Source of the DNA: Chryseobacterium sp. KACC 21268
Lineage (GTDB): Bacteria > Bacteroidota > Bacteroidia > Flavobacteriales > Weeksellaceae
Direction of reading: 5' to 3'
NCBI GenBank assembly: GCA_028736075.1
Contig: CP117875.1
Span: 3,224,001 to 3,288,000, forward strand
DNA: 64,000 nt
The notes beneath the pieces are model-generated. The model searched no databases. It saw nothing but the letters and a program-made list of their open reading frames with translations, and had not been told where the DNA came from. Shown here piece after piece: positions 8,298 through 16,262 of this stretch. Numbering within the stretch: position 1 is the first letter of the stretch; each line of letters starts with the position of its first letter. The translations under genes were made by a program, and so were the position numbers.

Positions 8298-9032
8298 TTA
8301 CCAATCTTTCTCATTGCTTTGCGGCATAGAGTTAGATTTTTTATTTAAAATTCTTCTGGCAGTTTCTTTTTCCCGATTTTCCATGTCTTTCAGGATTTGT
8401 CTTTCTGCTTCTTCTGGTATTTTATTTTCTTCTTTCTTAGGCTGGTTTGGCTTTCCCTGGTCATTCCCTTTTTGGCTATCGCCTTTACCATCTTGTTGAT
8501 TCTTCTTTTGGTTGCCCTTATCAGAATCATCACTATTTTTTTGATTCTTGTCGCCGCCTTTTCCTTTGTTTTCTTTCTGTTTCTGCTGATCTTTTTTTTG
8601 CTTGTCTTTCAGCATTGCTATTTCGTAATTCTTTCGGATTGCTTCGTTGTAAGGATCTTGCTTCAACGCTTGTTTGTAATAGTCAGCAGCTTTTTCCGGG
8701 TTATTGGACTGGATGGAGACATTTCCCATATTGTAGAGCGCTGCAGCCTTCTCGAACTTGCTTTTGGTGTACTTTGCAGCTTTCTCATATTCAGCGGTTG
8801 CTTCTTCGTATTTTTTGCTTTTGTACAGTGCATTTCCTAAGTTGTAGTGAGCAGCATAACTATTATTTTTTTCAGCAATAGCTTCAAGATATTTTGAAGA
8901 GGAAGCATCGTACTCCTTGGCATCAAATTTCTTATTACCTTCGTACACCAATGCATTATAACTTTTCTGCGCAACGAGAAATTGCGAGGAAATCAAGATA
9001 GAAATTAGGACTAAAGTAAACTTAAAATTCAT
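8298..9032 (-). CDS. batC: BatC-like tetratricopeptide repeat protein
   Basis: 244 residues. Signal peptide at about 1-21 (ends LVAQKSYN), then about three TPR units (for example AAHYNLGNALYKSKKYEEAT and AALYNMGNVSIQSNNPEKAA). The C-terminal part from about residue 145 is a low-complexity charged tail rich in K, Q, G, N and D, ending in ARRILNKKSNSMPQ. This is the typical layout of Bat-operon TPR proteins, thought to scaffold the periplasmic complex. The antisense strand is open over much of the charged tail, but those frames are shadows. Confidence 0.85.
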   Translation of the reverse strand: MNFKFTLVLISILISSQFLVAQKSYNALVYEGNKKFDAKEYDASSSKYLEAIAEKNNSYAAHYNLGNALYKSKKYEEATAEYEKAAKYTKSKFEKAAALYNMGNVSIQSNNPEKAADYYKQALKQDPYNEAIRKNYEIAMLKDKQKKDQQKQKENKGKGGDKNQKNSDDSDKGNQKKNQQDGKGDSQKGNDQGKPNQPKKEENKIPEEAERQILKDMENREKETARRILNKKSNSMPQSNEKDW

Positions 9033-9162
9033 TGGTACAAAATTATCCGTTTTAATGTTAAAATCAACATCTTAAAAGTTAAAGTTGGGTTAAAAATAAA
9101 GCTCAAAAACGCCTTTAAATAAAGCATTTTTTAACATTCAGATTGCGATTTAACATAATAAA

Positions 9163-9188
9163 ACCACTAAGAATTATCTCAGTGGTCT
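9163..9188 (-). terminator. Probable terminator of the ABC exporter operon
   Basis: A 9-bp stem (about 9163-9171 with 9178-9186, one G-U on the minus strand) with a six-base loop, followed on the minus strand by TTTTATTA. It lies about 110 bases past the stop of the permease gene and before the BatC gene. The rest of the 9033-9294 gap is AT-rich with nothing further recognised. Confidence 0.5.
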
Positions 9189-9294
9189 TTAATTTAAAAT
9201 TCTGAACCTACATTTTAATATAAAATTAGCTTTAAATAAATTAATTTATACATCTACAAAACAATAGTTTACATATATTTAAATAAAGCAATTT

Positions 9295-10140
9295 CTACCA
9301 GTCTCTTTTCTTTAAAACGTAATAGCTAGCCAATAGAAAAACAATTGACCAAATCAGACAAGCAATGACACTTTCTACAGGATATTCAAATTTGAATTGC
9401 ATGCCTAAAAGTTTTGCCATATTTGTTCTTACTAATGGATTTGGAATAAGATTTCCCATGCTTTCTAACGGCAAATAATCTGTGTAGAAAACTTTTGTAT
9501 TAAGAATCTGAGCACGCTGCAGTTCATTAATATTTCTCATTACTCCTACTGACTCGATAAATATTAAGAATTTCTCAACAAACCAGAACATAAATAATCC
9601 TAAAAACACAAAAATTGATTTCCTAAAAAGAACTGAAAGAAACATCAATAATGAAAAGAAGCTAAATAACTTCAGAAAGTAATTGAAAACAAAGTAAGCT
9701 TCTTTAAATATCAAATCGCTCTCCTGTGTTGTTGAATAACTTTTACCTAAAATAAAAGCCATTACAAAAACGATGACGGTTGAGAAAAATGTAAAAATCA
9801 GTATAGTTAATAGTTTAGAAAAAATAAATTCTTCCCTACTCAATCCATCAATTAGATTTTGCTTGAACATTCTATTGCTAAATTCTTGACAGATAGAGAA
9901 TACGATAATACATCCAAGGAAAATTTTTAGTAATCCTACAATGTAAGTTGTGAAATTCCAAACGCCGGGAAAGTCGTACATCCCTTGTTCTTTCAAGTTA
10001 ATATTATTTCCAAACAGATCAAAATCTACCAATCCAACATACAGCAATGCAATCAAAACAATAAAGTACAATCCTGCAAAAATCTTGAACGGTTTGTAAT
10101 TTAGGTTTTTGAGATATTCTAATTTTAATAATCTTATCAT
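9295..10140 (-). CDS. ABC transporter permease (ABC-2 type)
   Basis: 281 residues with about six membrane helices (clear ones near 21-37, 68-85, 108-130, 150-185 and 257-275). The layout is that of ABC-2 export permeases: a first helix after a short cytosolic segment (MIRLLKLEYLKNLNYKPFKI), then SRMFKQNLIDGLSREEFIFS typical of this family. Its start overlaps the stop of the ATPase gene by four bases (ATGA), so they form one operon and probably one transporter. The substrate is unknown; relatives move antibiotics, lipids or envelope components. Confidence 0.9.
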   Translation of the reverse strand: MIRLLKLEYLKNLNYKPFKIFAGLYFIVLIALLYVGLVDFDLFGNNINLKEQGMYDFPGVWNFTTYIVGLLKIFLGCIIVFSICQEFSNRMFKQNLIDGLSREEFIFSKLLTILIFTFFSTVIVFVMAFILGKSYSTTQESDLIFKEAYFVFNYFLKLFSFFSLLMFLSVLFRKSIFVFLGLFMFWFVEKFLIFIESVGVMRNINELQRAQILNTKVFYTDYLPLESMGNLIPNPLVRTNMAKLLGMQFKFEYPVESVIACLIWSIVFLLASYYVLKKRDW

Positions 10141-11036
10141 GAGTTGGATTGTTTTACAAGTTCTAGGAATTGAGTCTCGAGGCTTTCTTTTTTCTTCATT
10201 AGGTGAGATAGAAAAACACCTTTTTCAAATAGTTTTTTATTAAGTTCAGAAGCCGAAATATCTTCTGAAATCTGAGCAATGACCAATTGATCCTTTTCTT
10301 TGACGCTCGAGAAAATATTCAAACTATTCAGAGCAGAAATCAATGCACTTATGTCGTCAGACTTCAATTCAAAAAATCCTTTCGTGTTGCTCATTGCATC
10401 TACAGAACCGGAATAGATTGCTGTTCCGTGTTTCAAAACTATAACGTGACTGCAGATCTTCTCAATCTCGTCCAAGAGATGACTTGCGACGATGATTGTA
10501 GTTCCTGAGTTTGCAATTGAATTAATAATATCTCTAATCTGAATAATTCCTTCCGGATCAAGACCGTTTGTAGGCTCATCAAGAATCAGGACTTCGGGAT
10601 TTGCAAGTAGTGCTGATGCAATAGCCAGTCGCTGCTTCATTCCCAGTGAATAAGACGAGAAAGCATCTTTTTTACGCGCCAAGAGATTGACAGTTTCCAA
10701 AACCTGATCTATTCTTTGGATAGAAACACCCTTAATTGTCGCTACAATTTCCAGATTTTTCTCTGCACTCAGGTAAGGATAAAAGTTGGGTTGCTCGATA
10801 ATTGCTCCAATTTTCTTCAAAGTATCCGTATCTGTGCCTTCTTTTCCGAACCACTTCCAGCTTCCAGAAGTAGGATTGATGGTAGAAAGCAGCATCCCGA
10901 ATGTTGTAGATTTTCCGCTGCCATTTGGCCCTAAAAGTCCATAAACATTTCCTTTTTCTACATCAAAGGAAATATTATTGACGGCAATCTGTTTGAATTT
11001 CTTGGTCAGGTTTTTGACTTCCAGAATTTTCTCCAT
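10137..11036 (-). CDS. ABC transporter ATP-binding protein
   Basis: 299 residues. It has Walker A GLLGPNGSGKST near residue 34, Q-loop IIEQPNFYPYLSAEKN, signature YSLGMKQRLAIA, Walker B VLILDEPTNGLDP and switch His in IIVASHLLDEIEK. The C-terminal 80 residues form the accessory domain common in drug- and lantibiotic-type exporters (CcmA/BcrA group). It supplies ATP hydrolysis for the overlapping permease at 9295. Confidence 0.94.
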   Translation of the reverse strand: MEKILEVKNLTKKFKQIAVNNISFDVEKGNVYGLLGPNGSGKSTTFGMLLSTINPTSGSWKWFGKEGTDTDTLKKIGAIIEQPNFYPYLSAEKNLEIVATIKGVSIQRIDQVLETVNLLARKKDAFSSYSLGMKQRLAIASALLANPEVLILDEPTNGLDPEGIIQIRDIINSIANSGTTIIVASHLLDEIEKICSHVIVLKHGTAIYSGSVDAMSNTKGFFELKSDDISALISALNSLNIFSSVKEKDQLVIAQISEDISASELNKKLFEKGVFLSHLMKKKESLETQFLELVKQSNS

Positions 11037-11122
11037 AAAATATTTATATAAAAGTCTTGTTAATCATAGAAACGTTACAGCATTTGTATAGTTTTTGTTA
11101 ATTTTCTGAAAAGATTTAAAAA

Positions 11123-12466
11123 ATGATTCAGAATATCACAGAATTTTCCAAGCAACTGGATATTTCCGAGGAAAGCATCAAGCAGTTCATTCAGGATTTT
11201 GATCTTGAAATCTCCGAATGCCTTTCGCCGACACTCAATATTACCCAAAATTTCGAAAGATTTGCAACAGAAAATCAGAAATTTCTAAAAAACTATGAAA
11301 AAGATTTGAATGAGGAAAAAACAGCGGACGAAATCGCAGAAAGAATTCACCAGCCCAAAGAAAAGGTTGAACAGATCATACAAAATAAATTACCGAACGT
11401 TTATGACAATGGTCTTTTCAAATCATCCATTTCAACTTTCGGAATAGACAATCAACTTGGAGGCAATTATAATTTTATCTATAATTATTTCGGAAACAAA
11501 ACAGAACTTAAGCAAAGAGATTTTATAGGTTACAGAGATTTGTTTTTCTATATTTCTGATATGTTGGAACCTTTTCTGAATCCAGAACAGTCCGCAAACT
11601 GGGGCATACAGAAAGCAGCAGGAATCATTGTGTATGGTCCGCCGGGAAGCGGCAAATTTTTCTGGGCGAAGAAAATTGCAGAGTTGATAGATTTTGATTT
11701 TTTTGAAGTACGCCAATCACAACTCAAGTCAATCCTCATCAATGATAGAAAAATAAACTTTGATGAATATCTTTCTCAAATGCTCAAAAAAGACAAAGCG
11801 ATTTTGTTTCTGGAAAACTTTGATGATATAATGATGCAGAGAACCGAAAATCAAGCGTTAACTACTGACTATGAAGAAGTAAAGGAAAGTACACTCCATC
11901 ACATAGAAAAGTTCCAAAAGGAAAATATTTTGATGGTAGGTTCCGCAAAAGAATTACAAGGCATTGAATCTGAAATTCTGGCTCCGGGAAGATTCGATGT
12001 CCTGATTCCAATTTTTCCTCCCAATAAACAGGAGCGCGCAGAAATGCTGCTTTTCAATATGACAAAAAATCTGAATGAAAATGCGACGCTGCTCAAAATC
12101 CTAAAACACAACAATGCAGATCAACTTCCTTTTTGGCAGGAAACTGCGGGAAAGATGAAAGTATTTTCCAATACGATGATTGTGGACTTCACACAGAGTC
12201 TTAAAAAAAGAATCCGAAGCTTGTACTTGAAAAACAAAACAGAAAGTATTGATATAGGAAACGGCATTATAGAAGCATCTTTGAAAGAATCTGCATCCAA
12301 ATTAACCGGTGATTATCTCAACAACGTTCTGGAATTTTTATCCGAAGCTGAAACTAATTCTTATGATCGTTTTACAATAAGAATAAGTGATCTCAAAGAA
12401 GAACTGGAAACTTACAAAGCGAAAGGCGAACCTGTCAGAACCATTGGTTTCCATACAAAAGACTAA
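11123..12466 (+). CDS. AAA-family ATPase with degenerate catalytic motifs
   Basis: 447 residues, no signal or membrane segment. The N-terminal 130 residues are helical and charged. The AAA core begins around 135 (DFIGYRDLFFYISDML). Walker A at 172-178 is GPPGSGK followed by FF, where T/S is usual. Walker B reads AILFLENFDD (226-235), where the family has hhhhDE, so the catalytic Glu is Asn. Sensor 1 has Ser for Asn (LMVGSAKE), while LAPGRFD keeps the arginine-finger region. Fold similarity is to Cdc48/FtsH-type AAA modules. It may bind nucleotide without turning over; a regulatory role is only a guess. It sits alone, divergent from the ABC genes. Confidence 0.85.
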   Translation: MIQNITEFSKQLDISEESIKQFIQDFDLEISECLSPTLNITQNFERFATENQKFLKNYEKDLNEEKTADEIAERIHQPKEKVEQIIQNKLPNVYDNGLFKSSISTFGIDNQLGGNYNFIYNYFGNKTELKQRDFIGYRDLFFYISDMLEPFLNPEQSANWGIQKAAGIIVYGPPGSGKFFWAKKIAELIDFDFFEVRQSQLKSILINDRKINFDEYLSQMLKKDKAILFLENFDDIMMQRTENQALTTDYEEVKESTLHHIEKFQKENILMVGSAKELQGIESEILAPGRFDVLIPIFPPNKQERAEMLLFNMTKNLNENATLLKILKHNNADQLPFWQETAGKMKVFSNTMIVDFTQSLKKRIRSLYLKNKTESIDIGNGIIEASLKESASKLTGDYLNNVLEFLSEAETNSYDRFTIRISDLKEELETYKAKGEPVRTIGFHTKD

Positions 12467-12470
12467 TAAA

Positions 12471-12497
12471 AAAAGCCTGAAAATCAGGCTTTTTTTA
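12471..12497. terminator. Bidirectional terminator
   Basis: A perfect 10-bp stem (12471-12480 with 12484-12493) with AAA loop, A-run before and T-run after, between the convergent genes ending at 12466 and 12511. Confidence 0.88.
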
Positions 12498-12510
12498 TTA
12501 AATTTTAATT

Positions 12511-13422
12511 CTATCGGCGAGGTTTCCCATCATCCACATCTTCAATTTTTTTGGAAACTGCCATTGCAGAAACCAAATCGTTCAGTAGTGAGCTGGCCGC
12601 AGTTGGCGTATTTGGCAATAGCACAAGATTCGACCTGTTATTTGCACCAATGGAATGCAGCGTATCATAATGCTGTGTCACTACGATAAGAGCTGATGCT
12701 TCGTGCGCACTGATACCGGCAACATTCAGCATTTTCACAGATTCTTCCAAACCTTTGGCGATTTCTCTTCTCTGGTCTGCGATACCCTGTCCTTGTAATT
12801 TTTTAGATTCCGCTTCTGCTTTTGCAACGGCTACGATTCGGATTCTCTGTGCCTCAGATTCGTACTCCGCTGCGGTTTTTTCACGTTCAGCAGCGTTGAT
12901 CCTATTCATCGCGTGCTTTACCTGATCATCTGGATCAATATCTGTCACCAAGGCTTTGATGATATCATAACCGTAACTTTGCATAGCTTCCTGAAGTTCA
13001 GCTTTCACAGCAACTGCTATATCATCTTTTTTAAGGAAAACATCATCTAACTTCAATTTTGGAACTTCTGCCCTTACCACATCAAAAACATAAGAAGTAA
13101 TCTGATCGTGCGGACTTTCTAATCTGTAATAGGCATCTGCAACTTGCGTTCTGATAACTTGAAATTGCACAGAAATCTTCATTTTCACGAAAACGTTATC
13201 CAGAGTTTTGGTATCAATCAAGACATCCAATTGCTGAATTCTTAGATTCATTCTCTTAGAAATCTGATCGATGAAAGGGATTTTGAGGTGCAAACCGGCA
13301 TGCCTTGCAGAATGAAATTTCCCTAAGCGCTCTACCAACGCTGCAGTTTCCTGCTTAACAGTGAAAAATGAAGCGAAAAGTGTAATCAATCCAAAGAATA
13401 CTATTATTCCTATATAAATCAT
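12511..13422 (-). CDS. SPFH/Band 7 membrane protein (slipin or QmcA-like)
   Basis: 303 residues. One N-terminal membrane helix (IYIGIIVFFGLITLFASFFT) is followed by the Band 7 domain (ETAALVERLGKFHSARHAGLHLKIPFID) and a coiled-coil rich in E, A and R (INAAEREKTAAEYESEAQRI). The C-terminus has VVTQHYDTLHSIGANNRSN, matching the conserved end of the QmcA/stomatin-like group. Members oligomerise into membrane microdomain scaffolds and often regulate membrane proteases. No NfeD partner is adjacent, which favours the QmcA-like rather than the slipin-NfeD arrangement. Confidence 0.9.
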   Translation of the reverse strand: MIYIGIIVFFGLITLFASFFTVKQETAALVERLGKFHSARHAGLHLKIPFIDQISKRMNLRIQQLDVLIDTKTLDNVFVKMKISVQFQVIRTQVADAYYRLESPHDQITSYVFDVVRAEVPKLKLDDVFLKKDDIAVAVKAELQEAMQSYGYDIIKALVTDIDPDDQVKHAMNRINAAEREKTAAEYESEAQRIRIVAVAKAEAESKKLQGQGIADQRREIAKGLEESVKMLNVAGISAHEASALIVVTQHYDTLHSIGANNRSNLVLLPNTPTAASSLLNDLVSAMAVSKKIEDVDDGKPRR

Positions 13423-13557
13423 AATTTGTTTATTTTCCTAAAGATAAGTTTTTTTACTAATTGTCACAAACGGAATTAGACATTATTCATTTATTAACTA
13501 TCAAAACTAATTATTAGATATATCACAGTAAAAGTTCATTATTACTAAACAATTTGT

Positions 13558-13565
13558 TAAATTTG
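13558..13565 (+). promoter_or_regulatory. -7 promoter box of the PNGase F-like gene
   Basis: TAAATTTG fits TAnnTTTG exactly and lies 19 bases before the ATG. The upstream box is weak. Confidence 0.45.
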
Positions 13566-13584
13566 TGAGAATAATAAATCTAAT

Positions 13585-15234
13585 ATGAAGAAAAAACTAT
13601 TTTTTGCAGTTGCAGGACTTGTGACGAATTCCCTTTTCATGGCTCAAAACGTTTCAGTTTTCAATGACGTTCCGTTTTACAGTATGTACCACTATTTGGG
13701 AGAAGGACAGACGATGCCACCAGAAGCTTTTTCGCAGATTCCCGCCGGTGCCATCCGCTTACATGCCTACGAACAAGACATCATTTCCCGTAAATTAACG
13801 GATTCGGAAATTGCCTCCATTGGAAGTAGTGTTACTATGAACATCAAACTGATCGCTGCTTGTGATAACTACGACAGAATTGCGGGTGTCAATTTGGTAT
13901 TAGTCCCAAAGGGAAGTACAACTTATACCTTCAATCAGGCAAATATTAAAAGGATTGAAATTGGACGTTTCATTACACCTTTTATGAATAAAAACGCAGC
14001 TATTAAAGAAGTTCCTTACAGTTACAAAGTGGATAATATAGCAAGCATCCTGCACGATTCTGCTCTCTCATCTACCTACGATTTTTGGATTGAGTTCCGT
14101 GCAGATGGTTACTCAGCAGCAGCAAATACAGAAGTTGCCGGTTGCGCAGACAGAACAGATGTCTTCCGTGGCAATCTAGAATTTGTATCTACAGGAACCG
14201 CTACAAGTACACAGAATTTCTTTTTGCCTATTTCTTACCGAGATAATCTTAACAATTACAACGCAACAGATGTTCCGGGACAGACAACGAGATTGGTAAC
14301 TTTCACATTAGACCAAGCTGTTCCCAATGCTGTTCTGCATTTGACAACTTCTAACCATGGCTCTAACTCAGGAGGCGAAGAATATGTGAAGAGAGTTCAT
14401 AATGTTTATCTGGATGATCAATTGGTTCATCAATACATTCCAGGTGGTAAAAACTGCGAGGATTACAGACAGTACAACACACAAGGCAACGGAATCTATG
14501 GTACTACAGCCAAAACATTGAGAGGCTGGATCTCCTGGAACAACTGGTGTCCGGGCGACGTCATCCCAAATCGTGAAGTAAATCTTGGTAATCTTCCTGC
14601 CGGAACACACACAATTAAACTAGATGTTCCTACTGCTGTTTTCGCATCACAGCAAGGATATTTCCCAATATCAATGTATATTCAAAATCAAAAAAGCGGA
14701 GAAGTAATCTGTACTGCACCTTATGATTTCAAAATTACAAATCAGGTGAATACAACGGTAGATATTGCGTGGAAAGAAAAGGAGAACGCAACCGAATGGC
14801 AGACACTTTGGGGCAGAAGAGGTGTTTTCACAGCTGCCGGTGCGGAAGTTTATCGTGATATCAGCAACGAACCAAAAGATTCCAGAAGTGATCTCAACCT
14901 GAACTGGATCTACGAAACTTACGTAAAATCTAAATGTTCTAATGAACAAAGCAGCGTTTGGTATGGACCACTTTACTCAACTCAAGTCAGATTGGGAACA
15001 GACGATATTGAAAACAAAAAAATATCTGTCTATCCAAATCCGACCAAGGATTTTGTAAACATCAACAGTACTTCAAAAGTTTCCAAAGTAACCGTTTTTG
15101 CGGCTGATGGCAAACAACTTTTGGAAGATTCTACTACCAAAATTAATGTTTCGAAATTAGCGTCAGGCGTTTACCTTATGAAAATTGATTTCGCTGACGG
15201 AAAATCATCGACTCAGAAAATTGTAAAACAGTAA
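13585..15234 (+). CDS. Secreted PNGase F-like glycosidase with T9SS tail
   Basis: 549 residues. Signal peptide about 1-20 (LFMAQ). Residues 80-140 match the first PNGase F domain: CDNYDRIAGVNLVL (Asp97 in the place of the catalytic Asp of CDEWDRYANV) and EIGRFITPF. The second domain follows at about 205-360, with GGEEYVKRVHNVYL supplying the Glu equivalent of AEWCFRTHTI, and GWISWNNWCPGDVIPNREV like GWCPGMAVPTR. Then a short FN3-like segment (about 375-465), and the sorting tail KISVYPNPTKDFVNI to the end. It should cleave N-glycans from glycoproteins or act on a related amide bond, outside the cell. Substrate not proven. Confidence 0.82.
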   Translation: MKKKLFFAVAGLVTNSLFMAQNVSVFNDVPFYSMYHYLGEGQTMPPEAFSQIPAGAIRLHAYEQDIISRKLTDSEIASIGSSVTMNIKLIAACDNYDRIAGVNLVLVPKGSTTYTFNQANIKRIEIGRFITPFMNKNAAIKEVPYSYKVDNIASILHDSALSSTYDFWIEFRADGYSAAANTEVAGCADRTDVFRGNLEFVSTGTATSTQNFFLPISYRDNLNNYNATDVPGQTTRLVTFTLDQAVPNAVLHLTTSNHGSNSGGEEYVKRVHNVYLDDQLVHQYIPGGKNCEDYRQYNTQGNGIYGTTAKTLRGWISWNNWCPGDVIPNREVNLGNLPAGTHTIKLDVPTAVFASQQGYFPISMYIQNQKSGEVICTAPYDFKITNQVNTTVDIAWKEKENATEWQTLWGRRGVFTAAGAEVYRDISNEPKDSRSDLNLNWIYETYVKSKCSNEQSSVWYGPLYSTQVRLGTDDIENKKISVYPNPTKDFVNINSTSKVSKVTVFAADGKQLLEDSTTKINVSKLASGVYLMKIDFADGKSSTQKIVKQ

Positions 15235-15256
15235 TTTTATTATTAATAATAACTAA

Positions 15257-15287
15257 ATTCCCACTTAGAAATAAGTGGGAATTTTTT
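15257..15287 (+). terminator. Intrinsic terminator of the PNGase F-like gene
   Basis: Perfect 11-bp stem (15257-15267 with 15272-15282), GAAA loop, then six T. Confidence 0.88.
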
Positions 15288-15306
15288 GTCACAGAAAATA
15301 AGCTTT

Positions 15307-16188
15307 ATGAATAATCGTTTTGATGTAATGAAATATCTAAGTTGTTGTCTATTAATAATAACCATTTCCTGCAAAACCCACGTAGCCTCCCAACCAGAAT
15401 TTTCTGATCTTGCAAATAAAAATCAGATTGAAATCAGGAAGATCCATAATTTCAGATTTCTTGGAGGACTCAAAAATTCTGATGGAAAGATGATAAAAGA
15501 CAGCCTGATCTACCGCAGCGGAAATCTGCATGACTTAAGACAAAGTTCTTTTACTGACTTTCAAAAACTAAAAATTAAGAAAGTGATTGACCTGAGAACG
15601 AAACAGGAAATCACTAAAGAAAAAGATCATCTTCCCAGCGATATTATTTATAAAAATTATCCCGCTTTTGAAGATAATAATGATGAAATGAAGAATGCTA
15701 AAAAACTAGCTCTAAAGGGAAAAATAAAACAAACAGATGCAGACAAAAGAATGCTGAGATTCTACACCGAGTATGTTTCAGAAAATCCGCAAGTCATTAA
15801 AACAATCATCACGGAAATCCTGGACTCCGAAGAACCTGTACTCTATCACTGTACTGCAGGAAAAGACAGAACTGGAATGATCACTGCCATAATCCTCAAA
15901 ATCCTGAAATTCGATGATAATATGATTTTTGAAGAATATCTGGTCTCAAACGATCTTAGAAAAAATGTGATAGAAAAGAGACTGAATCTTGCCAATAATC
16001 TTCATTTCGTCTTTCCTAAGCTTGACATTGGCGTCATTGAAAAAAGCAGTTGGATTGAACGTGAGTATTTACAGGCCGCCTTTGATGAGATTGATAAAAA
16101 ATATGGTTCGATGGATAATTACATTCACCAGGCTTTAGAAATTTCGGAGTCAAAAAGAGAATATTATATTAGAAAATTCCTGAAGTAA
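15307..16188 (+). CDS. Tyrosine-protein phosphatase-like lipoprotein
   Basis: 293 residues from the ATG at 15307; a second start at 15328 is equally possible. An upstream in-frame start at 15286 is rejected because it lies in the terminator. The N-terminus is hydrophobic and ends in TISCK, a plausible lipobox with Cys22, so the protein is probably an envelope lipoprotein. The catalytic P-loop HCTAGKDRTGM (C-x5-R) and an upstream YRSGNLHDL place it in the tyrosine/serine phosphatase (DUF/Y_phosphatase3, SiwB-IphP) family, which acts on phosphotyrosine or phosphoinositides. No neighbour explains its target. Confidence 0.87.
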   Translation: MNNRFDVMKYLSCCLLIITISCKTHVASQPEFSDLANKNQIEIRKIHNFRFLGGLKNSDGKMIKDSLIYRSGNLHDLRQSSFTDFQKLKIKKVIDLRTKQEITKEKDHLPSDIIYKNYPAFEDNNDEMKNAKKLALKGKIKQTDADKRMLRFYTEYVSENPQVIKTIITEILDSEEPVLYHCTAGKDRTGMITAIILKILKFDDNMIFEEYLVSNDLRKNVIEKRLNLANNLHFVFPKLDIGVIEKSSWIEREYLQAAFDEIDKKYGSMDNYIHQALEISESKREYYIRKFLK

Positions 16189-16210
16189 ACGTTCTGAAAT
16201 TTATTAAATA

Positions 16211-16243
16211 AAAAAGTCAGTCTAAAAAATAGACTGACTTTTA
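16211..16243. terminator. Terminator between convergent genes
   Basis: Perfect 12-bp stem (16213-16224 with 16230-16241), AAAAA loop, flanked by A and T runs; lies between the genes ending at 16188 and 16263. Confidence 0.85.
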
Positions 16244-16262
16244 ATTTATTTGAATCCTAAAA

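Noticed and set aside
8397-8881. Two overlapping plus-strand frames of about 145 residues, hydrophobic
   Set aside because: Antisense to the charged low-complexity tail of the BatC-like protein; Phe/Leu runs are the complement of Lys/Glu/Gln codons.
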